Positions 33,004-41,302 of a DNA stretch of 64,000 nt are shown here, in pieces. The translations under genes and the position numbers were made by a program. Positions within the stretch are counted from its first letter, which is position 1; the number at the start of each line of letters is the position of its first letter. Origin of the DNA: Sphingopyxis sp. LC363 (GTDB taxonomy: Bacteria > Pseudomonadota > Alphaproteobacteria > Sphingomonadales > Sphingomonadaceae); contig NZ_JNFC01000010.1 of assembly GCF_000756385.1 (NCBI RefSeq), forward strand, positions 1 to 64,000, given 5' to 3'. Below the pieces are notes generated by a model. That model made no database searches, had not been told where the DNA came from, and saw nothing but the letters and a program-made list of their open reading frames with translations.

Positions 33004-34781
33004 CGCACCGTGTCCCAGCCGCGCGACAGCAGCCCGGCGCAATGGATGATGCCGACGAGCGAATAGGTTTGCGGGAAATTGCCCCAGAGCTCGCCATTCT
33101 CGAAATCGAGATCTTCGGAGAGCAAGCCCGAAGGGGTGCGGTGCGCGAGCATCTTTTCGAACAGTTCGCGCGCCTCGTCGCTTCGCCCGCACAGGTGCAG
33201 CGCCTCGATCAGCCAGAAGGTGCAGAAGTTGAAAGCGGTCTCGGGCAGGCCGAAATCATCCTCGCTGTCGTATCGCAGCATATGTTCGCCGCGGCGCAGT
33301 GCCTTCTCGATCGCGGCGAACGTCGCCTGAAAACGGGGGTTGTCGGCGCGGATATAGCGCAGCTCGACCATCTGGAGCAGGCTGGCGTCGAGGTGGGCAT
33401 GGCCGAAGGCGGCGCCATAATGGCCGGCAGCCTCATCCCACGCCTCGCGTTCGATCGTTTCGCGGATCTTCGCAGCGCGGTCGTTCCAATAGGCTTCGCG
33501 GTCGGGCTTGCCGATCCGCGCCGCAACGTTGCCGAGCCGGTCGCACGCCGCCCAGCTCATCACCGCCGAATAGGTGTGGACGAGCTGTTTGGTGCGGAAT
33601 TCCCACAGTCCGGCATCGGGCTGGTCGTGCATCGCCCATGCGACCTCGCCGACGCTTTCGAGGCTTTCGAAATCGCGCTCGTCGGCCATGCGGAACAGGC
33701 GCTGGTCAAAGAAACCCTGCACGGTCGGCAGCACGATTTGGCCATAGGCGTCGTGCTGGACCTGCTGATAGGCGGCGTTGCCGATGCGCACCGGCCCCAT
33801 GCCGCGATAACCGGCGAGATGTTCGGCAACCCCCTCGTCGAGTTCGGCGATGCCCATCACCGAATAGAGCGGCTGGATCTGCCCGCCTGCGGCGCGATCG
33901 ACGATGTTGCGGAGGTAAGCGAGATATTTTTCGAGCACGTCGAGCGCGCCGAGTCGATTGAGCGCCTGCACCGTGTAATAGGCGTCGCGTATCCAGCAAT
34001 AGCGATAGTCCCAGTTGCGCTCGCTGTGCGGGGCTTCGGGAATCGAGGTCGTCAGCGCGGCGACGATCGCGCCGGTTTCCTCATGCTGGCAGAGCTTGAG
34101 GGTGATCGCTGCGCGGATCACCGCATCCTGCCAGTCCATCGGCGTCGCCAGCCCCCGCACCCAGCTGCGCCAATATTGGCCCGTCGCTTCTTCCATCCCG
34201 CGCACCGATTCGCGAACGTTGCCGGTAAAGGGCTCGTCGGGGCCGAGAAAGAAATGGAGGTCGGATTCGACGCGGAATGCGAGCTCCTGCATAAGATAGC
34301 CGACCGGCGCATCGGTGGTCAGGCGGAGCGGCTGATTGCCGATTAGATAGCGGATATGGTTGGTACCACGCGTCGTCGGGGCGGTTTCCGCGCCATGGCC
34401 GCGCATCGGCGACAGGTTCATGCGAACGCGCGGGCTGCCGGCAACGGGGCGGACGATGCGCGTGTAGGCGACCGGCCGGTACATGCGTCCCGAGCGTTCT
34501 GCGCGCGGGCAAAAGTCGATAATATCCACCGCGCTGCCATCGGCGGCTTCGAGGCGCGTCACGAGGATTGGCGTGTTGCGGCTGTATCGCGGGGTGGCGC
34601 GGACCTGTCCCTCGAGCGCGAAACGCCACACCCCCTCGTCCTGCCGCTCGCCGTTCATCAGGGCGCAGAAGACGGGATCGCCGTCGACCCGCGGAACGCA
34701 TCCCCATACGAGCCCCGCCGCGCTGTCGACGAGGGCGCTGACCTGGCAATTGCCGATCGGCCAGAGCGACAGATCGCTCAC
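33000..34781 (-). CDS. GH15-family glycoside hydrolase (glucoamylase/trehalase type)
   Basis: This 593-residue cytoplasmic enzyme has an N-terminal beta-rich domain and an (alpha/alpha)6 barrel with the family signature NWDYRYCWIRDA. QPLYSVMGIAELDE, the GLLSEDLDFENGELWGNFPQTYSLVG end and a LPETAFNFCTFWLIEAL segment also fit GH15. The most likely start is GTG at 34781, overlapping the otsB stop; the frame opens slightly earlier with TTG. Genes of this type sit between otsB and otsA in many proteobacteria. Some actinobacterial GH15 proteins are trehalases, so trehalose turnover is as likely as glucan hydrolysis. Confidence 0.85.
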   Translation of the reverse strand: MSDLSLWPIGNCQVSALVDSAAGLVWGCVPRVDGDPVFCALMNGERQDEGVWRFALEGQVRATPRYSRNTPILVTRLEAADGSAVDIIDFCPRAERSGRMYRPVAYTRIVRPVAGSPRVRMNLSPMRGHGAETAPTTRGTNHIRYLIGNQPLRLTTDAPVGYLMQELAFRVESDLHFFLGPDEPFTGNVRESVRGMEEATGQYWRSWVRGLATPMDWQDAVIRAAITLKLCQHEETGAIVAALTTSIPEAPHSERNWDYRYCWIRDAYYTVQALNRLGALDVLEKYLAYLRNIVDRAAGGQIQPLYSVMGIAELDEGVAEHLAGYRGMGPVRIGNAAYQQVQHDAYGQIVLPTVQGFFDQRLFRMADERDFESLESVGEVAWAMHDQPDAGLWEFRTKQLVHTYSAVMSWAACDRLGNVAARIGKPDREAYWNDRAAKIRETIEREAWDEAAGHYGAAFGHAHLDASLLQMVELRYIRADNPRFQATFAAIEKALRRGEHMLRYDSEDDFGLPETAFNFCTFWLIEALHLCGRSDEARELFEKMLAHRTPSGLLSEDLDFENGELWGNFPQTYSLVGIIHCAGLLSRGWDTVR

Positions 34782-35509
34782 AGGCCCAGCCAATTATAGA
34801 CCTCGCGGGTGCCGGGAAGCCGGTAATGGGCGATGGTCGGACGCGGCGCGCCGACGAGGATGCCGTGTCCGCCCGCAGCGGCGGCGGCGGCAAACCCGTC
34901 TTCGTCGGTAATGTCGTCTCCGATGAAAACCGGCGTGGCGCCGGCATAGGGCGACTGGTCCAGAAGCCGCGCCACCGCCCGTCCCTTATTGGCTTGGGCC
35001 GGTCCCAGTTCGACAACCATCTTGCCTCGCCGCACGGCCAGACCTTCGCGCTCTGCAATATCGTCCATGACGCTAAAGACGGCTGCCTCGGCATGTGGTT
35101 CCTGCCGGTAATGGATTGCCATGCCGTGCGGCTTGGTTTCGACAAGCAGGTGGGGCCACCGCGCCGCGAGCGACGCGATTGCCATGGTTGTATCGCCGGA
35201 TAGCGTGACCGCCGGCACAGTGACATCGCCTTGTTCGGCGCCGTGCGAACCCACGATCCTGATCGCCCCGCGCCCGAGATGCCCGCCTATGTCCGAAAGC
35301 GACCGCCCGGTGATCAGCGCGAGGCGGCCATCCACGCGCGCCGCCAAGGCTTCGAGCCGTCGTAAAAGATCGGCAGGGACCAGGATAGCGTCCGGCGTTT
35401 CCGCGATGTCGACGAGCGTGCCGTCGAAATCCAGAAAGAGCGCCACCGGCTGCTGCGCCGCCCATTCCGTAAGCGGTGGCGGAAGCGGGAGATTGTCCCT
35501 TTTGTGCAT
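34778..35509 (-). CDS. otsB: Trehalose-6-phosphate phosphatase
   Basis: This 243-residue HAD-superfamily phosphatase has motif I ALFLDFDGTLVDIAETPD with the nucleophile Asp, GRSLSDI, and the lysine in ELGPAQANKGRAV. Motif IV is FIGDDITDEDGF. It removes phosphate from trehalose 6-phosphate. The ATG at 35509 is chosen because the only earlier in-frame start is a TTG at 35545; neither has a strong ribosome site. It is the first gene of the trehalose operon. Confidence 0.93.
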   Translation of the reverse strand: MHKRDNLPLPPPLTEWAAQQPVALFLDFDGTLVDIAETPDAILVPADLLRRLEALAARVDGRLALITGRSLSDIGGHLGRGAIRIVGSHGAEQGDVTVPAVTLSGDTTMAIASLAARWPHLLVETKPHGMAIHYRQEPHAEAAVFSVMDDIAEREGLAVRRGKMVVELGPAQANKGRAVARLLDQSPYAGATPVFIGDDITDEDGFAAAAAAGGHGILVGAPRPTIAHYRLPGTREVYNWLGL

Positions 35510-35573
35510 CGCAGCAAGGCTAGAGGCCGGGGACGCGGGGGTCAACCATCGACCGGCCGGGCGGAGGCGGCCG

Positions 35574-36014
35574 CTATTTGCCTCGGCAATCGGCGCAGAG
35601 ACCCATGACTTCCACGATGACGCGGTTCGGGTGGAAGCCTGCCGCTCGGCACAAGCGGTCGACTTCGGGCTCGCATCCGGCGTCGAGCGTGCGGGTGCGG
35701 CCGCAGCCGCGACAAATTGTTATCGCTCCGGGCTGGCCGCCGGCCTCGAAATAGGCATGCAGCGTTTCGACCCGATGGACGCGCCCGCCCAACCGATCGA
35801 GGATCCGATAAACCTGGTTGGGCGCCAGCGGCACACCGAGCACCCGGCTTTGGCGCGCGATCCTGTAGGCTCCGAGCGGCCGTGGACTCGCACGCACGAT
35901 TGCCATGACGATTTCCTCAAGCTCAGCAGGTGTCCGCTTGGCGCTTTCGCGTCGCGTATTTTTGTGACCTGCGCCGGGGCGGGGCGGGGGGGGCTGCTTG
36001 TCATGCTCAGCCAA
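35574..36014 (-). CDS. zur: Fur-family metal regulator, probably Zur
   Basis: This 146-residue protein has a Fur-type winged helix (about residues 30-85, with LGAYRIAR and PNQVYRILDRLGG) and a dimerisation domain. The structural-zinc cysteines are present as CRGCG and CADC near the C-terminus. The frame starts at TTG 36014, inside the end of the MerC gene, so it is probably coupled to it; no in-frame ATG lies before residue 37. The linkage to a ZnuD-like receptor and a shared palindrome argue for zinc (Zur) rather than iron. A peroxide or manganese sensor is less likely with this context. Confidence 0.8.
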   Translation of the reverse strand: MAEHDKQPPPPRPGAGHKNTRRESAKRTPAELEEIVMAIVRASPRPLGAYRIARQSRVLGVPLAPNQVYRILDRLGGRVHRVETLHAYFEAGGQPGAITICRGCGRTRTLDAGCEPEVDRLCRAAGFHPNRVIVEVMGLCADCRGK

Positions 36015-36375
36015 GGGCCCGGCGTAGCCGCCAGTTGATGAGATGCCCGCCGATCAGGAACAGGCTGCCGATCGCCGTTATCGCCGCCGACGCCGGCTCG
36101 CCCCAGACGGGGAAGAGCGCGGCCACGATGCAGGCGACCCCGGCCGCCCCAAGCTGTGCCGGAAGAAGGGCGCGGTGCCGGCGGTAGCCGAGAAGGAACG
36201 CGAGGGCGGCCGCGGGGACGACCAGCACCGCCGCCACGATGTGGAAGACCTCCGATTCGAAAAAGGTACCGGCGAGCATCGGCAAGGCGAGCAGGATCAG
36301 CGGCAATGCCAGACAATGTCCGAGGCAGAGAAGCGAGGCCGACACCGCCGTTCCTTCGACGAGGTTCGTCGTCAT
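36007..36375 (-). CDS. MerC-domain membrane protein
   Basis: This 122-residue protein has four predicted membrane segments. A MerC-like CLGHCLALPLILLALP motif in the first helix carries a cysteine pair near histidine, and HLINWRLR ends the fourth. MerC proteins move mercuric ions, but chromosomal members without a mer operon are usually of unknown substrate. It is co-transcribed with zur and divergent from znuD, so a role in zinc handling is an inference worth testing. The frame extends far upstream into the znuD region, but that part is a shadow. Confidence 0.75.
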   Translation of the reverse strand: MTTNLVEGTAVSASLLCLGHCLALPLILLALPMLAGTFFESEVFHIVAAVLVVPAAALAFLLGYRRHRALLPAQLGAAGVACIVAALFPVWGEPASAAITAIGSLFLIGGHLINWRLRRALG

Positions 36376-36438
36376 TTGGCGCCGCGAGGGGCGCGAGGGG
36401 AGAGCGCACATGCAAGAAAAGCCTTGAGGGGTTGTGAT

Positions 36439-36455
36439 ATGAGATAACGTATCAT
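36439..36455. promoter_or_regulatory. Candidate Zur box 1
   Basis: ATGAGA-TAACG-TATCAT is an inverted repeat with five of six arm bases paired. It lies 64 bp before merC and 35 bp before znuD, between divergent genes. It matches the perfect palindrome at 39431-39447. The Zur assignment rests on the neighbouring genes. Confidence 0.6.
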
Positions 36456-36489
36456 ATACGGCCGGCGTCCAGATAAGAAAGGGGTTTTT

Positions 36490-38580
36490 GTGAAGTTTCG
36501 AGTTCTCCTCCTGTCCGCCGCGGTTCCGGCGGTCGTTCCGCACATCGCCTTTGCGGGCGAAACGGTGCCGGCGGTCAAATCCGCTGCAGGGCCCGACGCC
36601 GGCTTCATGCAGGCCGGCAGCACCGCCGATCCCGAGATCGTCGTCTCGGCCAATGTCCTCGGCCTCCGCGCCGACGAGACCGCAACGCCGGTGATCACGC
36701 TGACTGGTGAGGAACTGGTTCACCGCCGTCAGGCGACGCTCGGCGACACGCTCGCCGGGCAGCCGGGAATAAATTTCGACAATTTCGGCGGCGGCGCGAG
36801 CCGTCCGGTGATCCGCGGCCAGACGGCGCCGCGCGTTCAGGCGCTCTCCGACGGCGCGAGCATCCACGACGCGTCGGCGATCTCGCCCGACCATGCGGTG
36901 ACGACCGAACCTTTGCTGCTGCGCGGAATCGAGGTGCTGCGCGGCCCATCGGCGCTGCTTTACGGCGGCAGCGCGATCGGCGGCGCGATTAACCTTCTCG
37001 ACGAAAAGGTGCCGACCTCGATACCCGAAGGCGGCATCGCGGGCACGGTCGAGGGGCGCTTCGGTACCGCGGACGACGAACGGTCGCTCGTGGGCGGGAT
37101 CACGATCGGCGGGCAGGGGCTCGCGCTGCGCGTCGAGGGCGTCCATCGCTCGTCGAACGACTATCGCGTGCCGAAGGGCTTCGGCGAGCGCCATGTCGAC
37201 GGATCGTACAACGACACCTCGACCTTCACCGTCGGCGGCTCATGGGTTGGCAGCGGCGGCTATCTGGGGGTCGCTTACACCCGCCAGCGGAGCGAATATG
37301 GCCTGCCCGGGCACAGCCACGATTATGAAGGCTGCCATCCGCACGGCAGCAGCCTCCATTGCGGCGGGCACGGGCACGACGACGAGGATCATGATCACGA
37401 CCATGATCACGACCACGAGCATGAGGAAGTGCCGTTCGTCAAACTGCGCAGCGAGCGGTTCGACATCCGCAGCGAATATGAGGATCCGCTGCCCGGGTTC
37501 GAAAAGGTGCGCTTCCGCCTGTCGTTCACCGATTATGAGCATGACGAGATCGAGCATGACGAGGTCGCGACGACCTTCAGCAACAAGGCGCACGAGCTCC
37601 GCTTCGAACTGGCGCACAAGCCGATCGGCCCTCTGCGTGGGGCATTCGGGGTGCAGCATTCGGAAAGCAAGTTCAGCGCGGTCGGCGAGGAGGCGTTCCT
37701 GCCCGAAAGCGAGACGCGCAACACCGCGCTTTTTCTGATGGAAACGCTCGATGCCGGTCCAGCCCGCTTCGAACTCGCGGCGCGGCAGGAATGGCAGAGG
37801 ATCGAGACGACGCTGAACCGTGAGGTCAGCCACAAGCCCTTCTCGATTTCGGGCGCGGCGATCTGGGACATCGGCGGCGATTATTCGCTCGCGCTGTCGC
37901 TCGCGCGCTCGCAGCGCGCGCCGAATGTGCAGGAGCTTTATGCGCGCGGCATCCATCTTGCCACGAACACCTATGAACTCGGCACCGCGACGCTCGGCAA
38001 GGAAACCGGCAAATCGATCGACCTGACCTTCCGCAAGATAAAAGGCGCGACCACCTTTACGATCGCGGCCTATCATCAGGATTTCGACAACTATATCTTC
38101 GCCAACACGCTCGACCGGTTCGAGGATTTCCGGCTCATCCGCTACACCGCCGCCGACGCGACCTTCACCGGCGTCGACGGTGAGGTGCGGCATGATTTCG
38201 GCACCGTCGGCGTGTCGCTGTTCGGCGATTATGTGCGGGCCAAGTTCAAGGGGGATCTCGGCAACCTGCCGCGCATTCCTGCCGGCCGTCTTGGCGCCCG
38301 CGCCGACGGGCGATGGGGGCCGCTGTCGGGCGACGTCGAATATTATCACATCTTCGAACAGGACCGGATCGCGGCGTTCGAAACGCGCACATCAGGCTAT
38401 GACATGCTCAACGCGACGCTCGCCTACAAGCTCGCACTCGGGCCGAAGGCCGACGCCGAATTGTTCGTGCGCGCGACGAATTTGACCAACGAACTCGCCT
38501 ATAACCACGCGTCCTTCATCAAAAATGCGTCGCCGCTGCGCGGACGGAATTTCGTCTTCGGGTTGCGGACGAGCTTATAG
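36490..38580 (+). CDS. znuD: ZnuD-like TonB-dependent zinc receptor
   Basis: This 696-residue outer-membrane receptor has a signal peptide (residues 1-23), a plug with ITLTGEELVHRRQATLGDTL and PVIRGQTAPRVQALSDGAS, and a 22-strand-type barrel. The start is GTG behind AAGGGG. An extracellular loop at about residues 276-314 is packed with His, Asp and Glu and has two cysteines, including a run of alternating His and Asp. The neisserial zinc receptor ZnuD has a comparable His/Asp-rich loop that captures zinc. It is divergent from merC-zur across a candidate Zur box, so expression under zinc limitation is expected. A related metal such as cobalt or nickel cannot be excluded. Confidence 0.87.
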   Translation: MKFRVLLLSAAVPAVVPHIAFAGETVPAVKSAAGPDAGFMQAGSTADPEIVVSANVLGLRADETATPVITLTGEELVHRRQATLGDTLAGQPGINFDNFGGGASRPVIRGQTAPRVQALSDGASIHDASAISPDHAVTTEPLLLRGIEVLRGPSALLYGGSAIGGAINLLDEKVPTSIPEGGIAGTVEGRFGTADDERSLVGGITIGGQGLALRVEGVHRSSNDYRVPKGFGERHVDGSYNDTSTFTVGGSWVGSGGYLGVAYTRQRSEYGLPGHSHDYEGCHPHGSSLHCGGHGHDDEDHDHDHDHDHEHEEVPFVKLRSERFDIRSEYEDPLPGFEKVRFRLSFTDYEHDEIEHDEVATTFSNKAHELRFELAHKPIGPLRGAFGVQHSESKFSAVGEEAFLPESETRNTALFLMETLDAGPARFELAARQEWQRIETTLNREVSHKPFSISGAAIWDIGGDYSLALSLARSQRAPNVQELYARGIHLATNTYELGTATLGKETGKSIDLTFRKIKGATTFTIAAYHQDFDNYIFANTLDRFEDFRLIRYTAADATFTGVDGEVRHDFGTVGVSLFGDYVRAKFKGDLGNLPRIPAGRLGARADGRWGPLSGDVEYYHIFEQDRIAAFETRTSGYDMLNATLAYKLALGPKADAELFVRATNLTNELAYNHASFIKNASPLRGRNFVFGLRTSL

Positions 38581-38596
38581 GGCCAAAGGGGGCGAC

Positions 38597-38634
38597 CGGA
38601 AGGAGGGGCATATGGTCCCGCGCCCCTCCTTCCG
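38597..38634. terminator. Terminator between convergent znuD and methyltransferase
   Basis: A thirteen-base stem (CGGAAGGAGGGGC paired with GCCCCTCCTTCCG) with a twelve-base loop lies in the 63-bp gap and is followed at a short distance by TTTT on the plus strand. Confidence 0.7.
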
Positions 38635-38643
38635 CCGATCTTT

Positions 38644-39432
38644 TCAGACGGGCTCGGCCGCCAGGACATAGTCGAAGCCGTGGCGAAGCCCGTCCTCGCG
38701 TACGACATGCGCGAGGGCTTCGGCCCGCAACGCCTCGCCGCGCGCAGCGAGGGCGCCCGCTAGGCCGCGGTCGGCGATCCTTGCGAGCCGCGGCGCACAC
38801 ATGTCGATCTGGCTGTTGACGAAACGCTCCTTGTAGCGGTTCGCGAACCGCTTGGCGGCGATGACGCGGTAGCCCGACGCTTCGAGATGATCGACCGTCC
38901 ATTGCGCCGGATATTCGCGATAGGGCTGTTCGCCCGCGTGGAGCAGGCAGGCATCGCGGAAGCGTCCGATCTCCCAGATCAGCCGCCCCGCTTCGGTATC
39001 TGGCGCGCCGGTCACATAAGGCTCCAGCCCGACGACATAGAGCCGTCGTCCGACGAACGGACGCAGCCGCGCGAACAGGCGATGCTGGAAATAGGGCGCG
39101 AAACCGTCGATTGCGCCGAGAAGGTAATCCGCCAGCACCGTGTCATATCGCTCGCCCGCCAGCAGCGCGGGGTCGGCCCAGTTGCCGACGATGATGCGGT
39201 CGGCGGTGCGGCGCTTCGCCGCGATCGCATCGGCGACCTGCGCGGCGTGGGCTTCGGCGCCGCTCACCGCGGTCCAGCATTCGGTGGCGAGCGAACCGAT
39301 CCAGCCGATCGAGTGGGTTCCCGTCCCGGCATCGAGGAATTTGCCCCATGGCTGCCCGTCCTGAAGGGCTTCGATTTCCTGAAAAAGTCCCGAAACCGAC
39401 TGTCCCTGTTCACCATCAAATATCATTAACAT
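38644..39432 (-). CDS. Class I SAM-dependent methyltransferase-like protein, Zur-linked
   Basis: This protein of about 262 residues has a Rossmann-type SAM motif, FLDAGTGTHSIGWIGSLATE, followed by an acidic turn and YDTVLADYLLGAIDGFAPYF. The C-terminal half has no motif I can name. Start choice is uncertain: ATG at 39432 or 39426. The perfect palindrome at 39431-39447 overlaps the first, so a repressor there would cover the start region. The family is not recognised. Enzymes that build nicotianamine-like metallophores share the methyltransferase fold, so a metal-related small molecule is one speculation, but no partner dehydrogenase is present. Ordinary O- or N-methylation is equally possible. 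Confidence 0.65.
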   Translation of the reverse strand: MLMIFDGEQGQSVSGLFQEIEALQDGQPWGKFLDAGTGTHSIGWIGSLATECWTAVSGAEAHAAQVADAIAAKRRTADRIIVGNWADPALLAGERYDTVLADYLLGAIDGFAPYFQHRLFARLRPFVGRRLYVVGLEPYVTGAPDTEAGRLIWEIGRFRDACLLHAGEQPYREYPAQWTVDHLEASGYRVIAAKRFANRYKERFVNSQIDMCAPRLARIADRGLAGALAARGEALRAEALAHVVREDGLRHGFDYVLAAEPV

Positions 39433-39447
39433 GATATAGAGTATCAT
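39431..39447. promoter_or_regulatory. Candidate Zur box 2
   Basis: ATGATA-TAGAG-TATCAT has perfectly paired six-base arms. It lies at the 5' end of the methyltransferase gene and matches the element between merC and znuD with the same arm and spacer lengths. No other gene starts within reach on the plus strand, so the methyltransferase is the likely target. Confidence 0.62.
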
Positions 39448-39516
39448 CGACGCTTTATCAAACACCGAACCCGCCGATGGCAAATCAGCGGCGCATCGGC
39501 CTTGCGCAAGCGACGA

Positions 39517-40293
39517 TCAACGCCGCCTGGTGCCGTAATCGATCCGGATTCGGACCCAGCTACCCACCATCGGCCGCCCGCCAAGCCGCGGAGGCCGCAC
39601 CTGAAACTGCCACGCCGCGGCGAGCACCGCGCGATTGATCTGCGATCCATACGGATATTCGTCGAGCCCGACGCAATCCTCGACCCGGTAATCGGGCGCC
39701 GTGCGGCAGGCGATCAATCCCCAGCCGGGCCCGCTGGCGGTGGACAGATAGCCGCGCAACTCGCCATCGCTCGGCTCGCGGTACCAGGCGGCCGCATAGA
39801 GCGGCTCGCCGTTGGGTGCCGTTCCCACGCGTTCGGTGTCGCGCGAAGAGGATGATCGGCCTGTATCGGGTGGCCCGTAAACCGGCCCGCCCTGTGGACG
39901 CGCGGCCTTCGGGGGACTCGCCGGCATTGGCCGCTGGACGGGCGCTGGCATTGGGGGCGCGGCCGGCGGTTCGGGGACTTGCGGCGGCAGCGGTGTCAAC
40001 GGCTGCGGTTCGTCGGGTTCCGGCTGCGGCGAGGTGGTCCGTTCCTCGGTCTGCTGGCGTTCCGGGCTGTCCGGCTCGGGCGCATCTTTCGCGGTCTCGG
40101 CGGCCTCGAGGCTCACCACGCTGATCGACTCTTCCTCAGCGTCAGGCTGCGTTCCGGGCCCCCACGAGAGGAGCATGAGCAGCAGAAGTCCGGCAATCGC
40201 CACGGCCAGGCTGATGGCAAGCGTGCGGCGACCTACCCCGATGTTGAGCTGTGCGACGTAGGGCGTGGCCGGAACAGGGTTCAGTCGAAGCAA
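39517..40293 (-). CDS. TonB-like protein
   Basis: This protein of about 258 residues has one N-terminal membrane segment (about 27-44), a long Pro/Glu-rich spacer (about 50-150), and a small C-terminal domain. That domain (CRTAPDYRVEDCVGLDEYP, then IDYGTRRR at the end) resembles the periplasmic TonB fold. TonB couples the inner-membrane proton gradient to outer-membrane receptors, three of which are encoded nearby. ExbB and ExbD are not in the window. The frame begins at TTG, and no better start lies before the membrane segment. The C-terminal domain is short and divergent, so it could be a TonB paralogue of other function. Confidence 0.6.
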   Translation of the reverse strand: MLRLNPVPATPYVAQLNIGVGRRTLAISLAVAIAGLLLLMLLSWGPGTQPDAEEESISVVSLEAAETAKDAPEPDSPERQQTEERTTSPQPEPDEPQPLTPLPPQVPEPPAAPPMPAPVQRPMPASPPKAARPQGGPVYGPPDTGRSSSSRDTERVGTAPNGEPLYAAAWYREPSDGELRGYLSTASGPGWGLIACRTAPDYRVEDCVGLDEYPYGSQINRAVLAAAWQFQVRPPRLGGRPMVGSWVRIRIDYGTRRR

Positions 40294-40331
40294 GGTGTTT
40301 CAGCGTAGCCCTGCACAAGTCTGGAAAGATA

Positions 40332-40406
40332 TGGCTCCCCGGGTAGGATTCGAACCTACGACCGATCGATTAACAGTCGATTGCTCTACCGCTGAGCTAC
40401 CGAGGA
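40332..40406 (-). tRNA. tRNA-Asn (GTT)
   Basis: The minus strand folds as a complete tRNA: acceptor TCCTCGG with CCGGGGA, D-arm with GTAGCTCAGC, anticodon loop CTGTTAA with anticodon GTT, and the T-arm GTAGGTTCGAATCCTAC. The 3' CCA is encoded (40332-40334). Length is 75 nucleotides including CCA. Confidence 0.95.
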
Positions 40407-40488
40407 ACACGCCGCCGATGCGGACAAGGCGGCCCCTTTGCCGCCAACCGATATAATTATCAAGAGGGTTTTGGCGGCTTTGTGACTC

Positions 40489-41259
40489 TCAGGCGATAAA
40501 TTGTTCCATTGCGATGCGTTCGTCGAGGCCCTGGTCGGGATCGAACAGCAAAGTCAGCGGCCGGCTGCGGTCGGTCGTCACGAGCACGGTCTTCACGTCG
40601 CGGATCTCGCGCTGGTCGGCGACCGCGCTGACCGGGCGTTTGGCGGCCTCGCGGACGTTGAAGCGGATGCTCGTCGATTCGGGGACGAGCGCGCCGCGCC
40701 AGCGCCGCGGGCGGAAGGGGCTGATCGGCGTAAGCGCGAGCATCGCCGAATCGAGCGGCAGGATCGGGCCGTTCGCGCTGAGATTATAAGCGGTCGATCC
40801 GGCAGGGGTAGAGACGAGCACGCCGTCGCACGCCAGTTCCTCTAGCATCGTCTTTTCGTTGATCATCACTTCGAGCTTCGCGGCCTGGCGCGTTTCGCGA
40901 AGCAGCGAGATTTCGTTGATCGCCGGCAAAATGTGCCGCTCGCCACTGATCGTCGTGATGTCGCCCGACAGCGGATGGATCAGATAGGGGCGCGCCGCGG
41001 CGATGCGGTCGAGCAGCCCTTCGACGCGAAACTCGTTCATCAGAAAGCCGATCGTGCCGCGGTTCATTCCGAAGACGGGCAGGCTGCGGCGCTGGTCGAG
41101 CAACTGATGCAGCATGTGCAGCAGGAAACCGTCGCCGCCGAGCACGATCAAGAGGTCGGCCTCCGCCAGATCGACGAAATCGTAGAGCGGGCGAAGTTCG
41201 GCCTCCGCTTCCATGGCCGCGGGCGCATTCGATGCGACAAGCGCGATCTTGCGTTGCAT
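40489..41259 (-). CDS. nadK: NAD kinase
   Basis: This 256-residue kinase makes NADP from NAD. The catalytic GGDGFLLHMLH motif (residues 41-51), the NE/D-type motif in MNRGTIGFLMNE, and the C-terminal STPAGSTAYNLSANGPI segment identify it. The ATG at 41259 is chosen over an upstream start at 41319 that adds a tail not typical of the family. It stands alone on the minus strand behind moaA. Confidence 0.95.
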   Translation of the reverse strand: MQRKIALVASNAPAAMEAEAELRPLYDFVDLAEADLLIVLGGDGFLLHMLHQLLDQRRSLPVFGMNRGTIGFLMNEFRVEGLLDRIAAARPYLIHPLSGDITTISGERHILPAINEISLLRETRQAAKLEVMINEKTMLEELACDGVLVSTPAGSTAYNLSANGPILPLDSAMLALTPISPFRPRRWRGALVPESTSIRFNVREAAKRPVSAVADQREIRDVKTVLVTTDRSRPLTLLFDPDQGLDERIAMEQFIA

Positions 41260-41302
41260 ATTGGTCCGGTTCCCCCGTGCCTTCGAATATCGGAACGGCC
41301 TG

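Noticed and set aside
37380-37434. His/Asp codon repeat in znuD as a CRISPR or tandem-repeat locus
   Set aside because: The repeats are in frame and code for a loop expected in ZnuD-like receptors; no spacers are present, and no CRISPR array was seen anywhere in the window.
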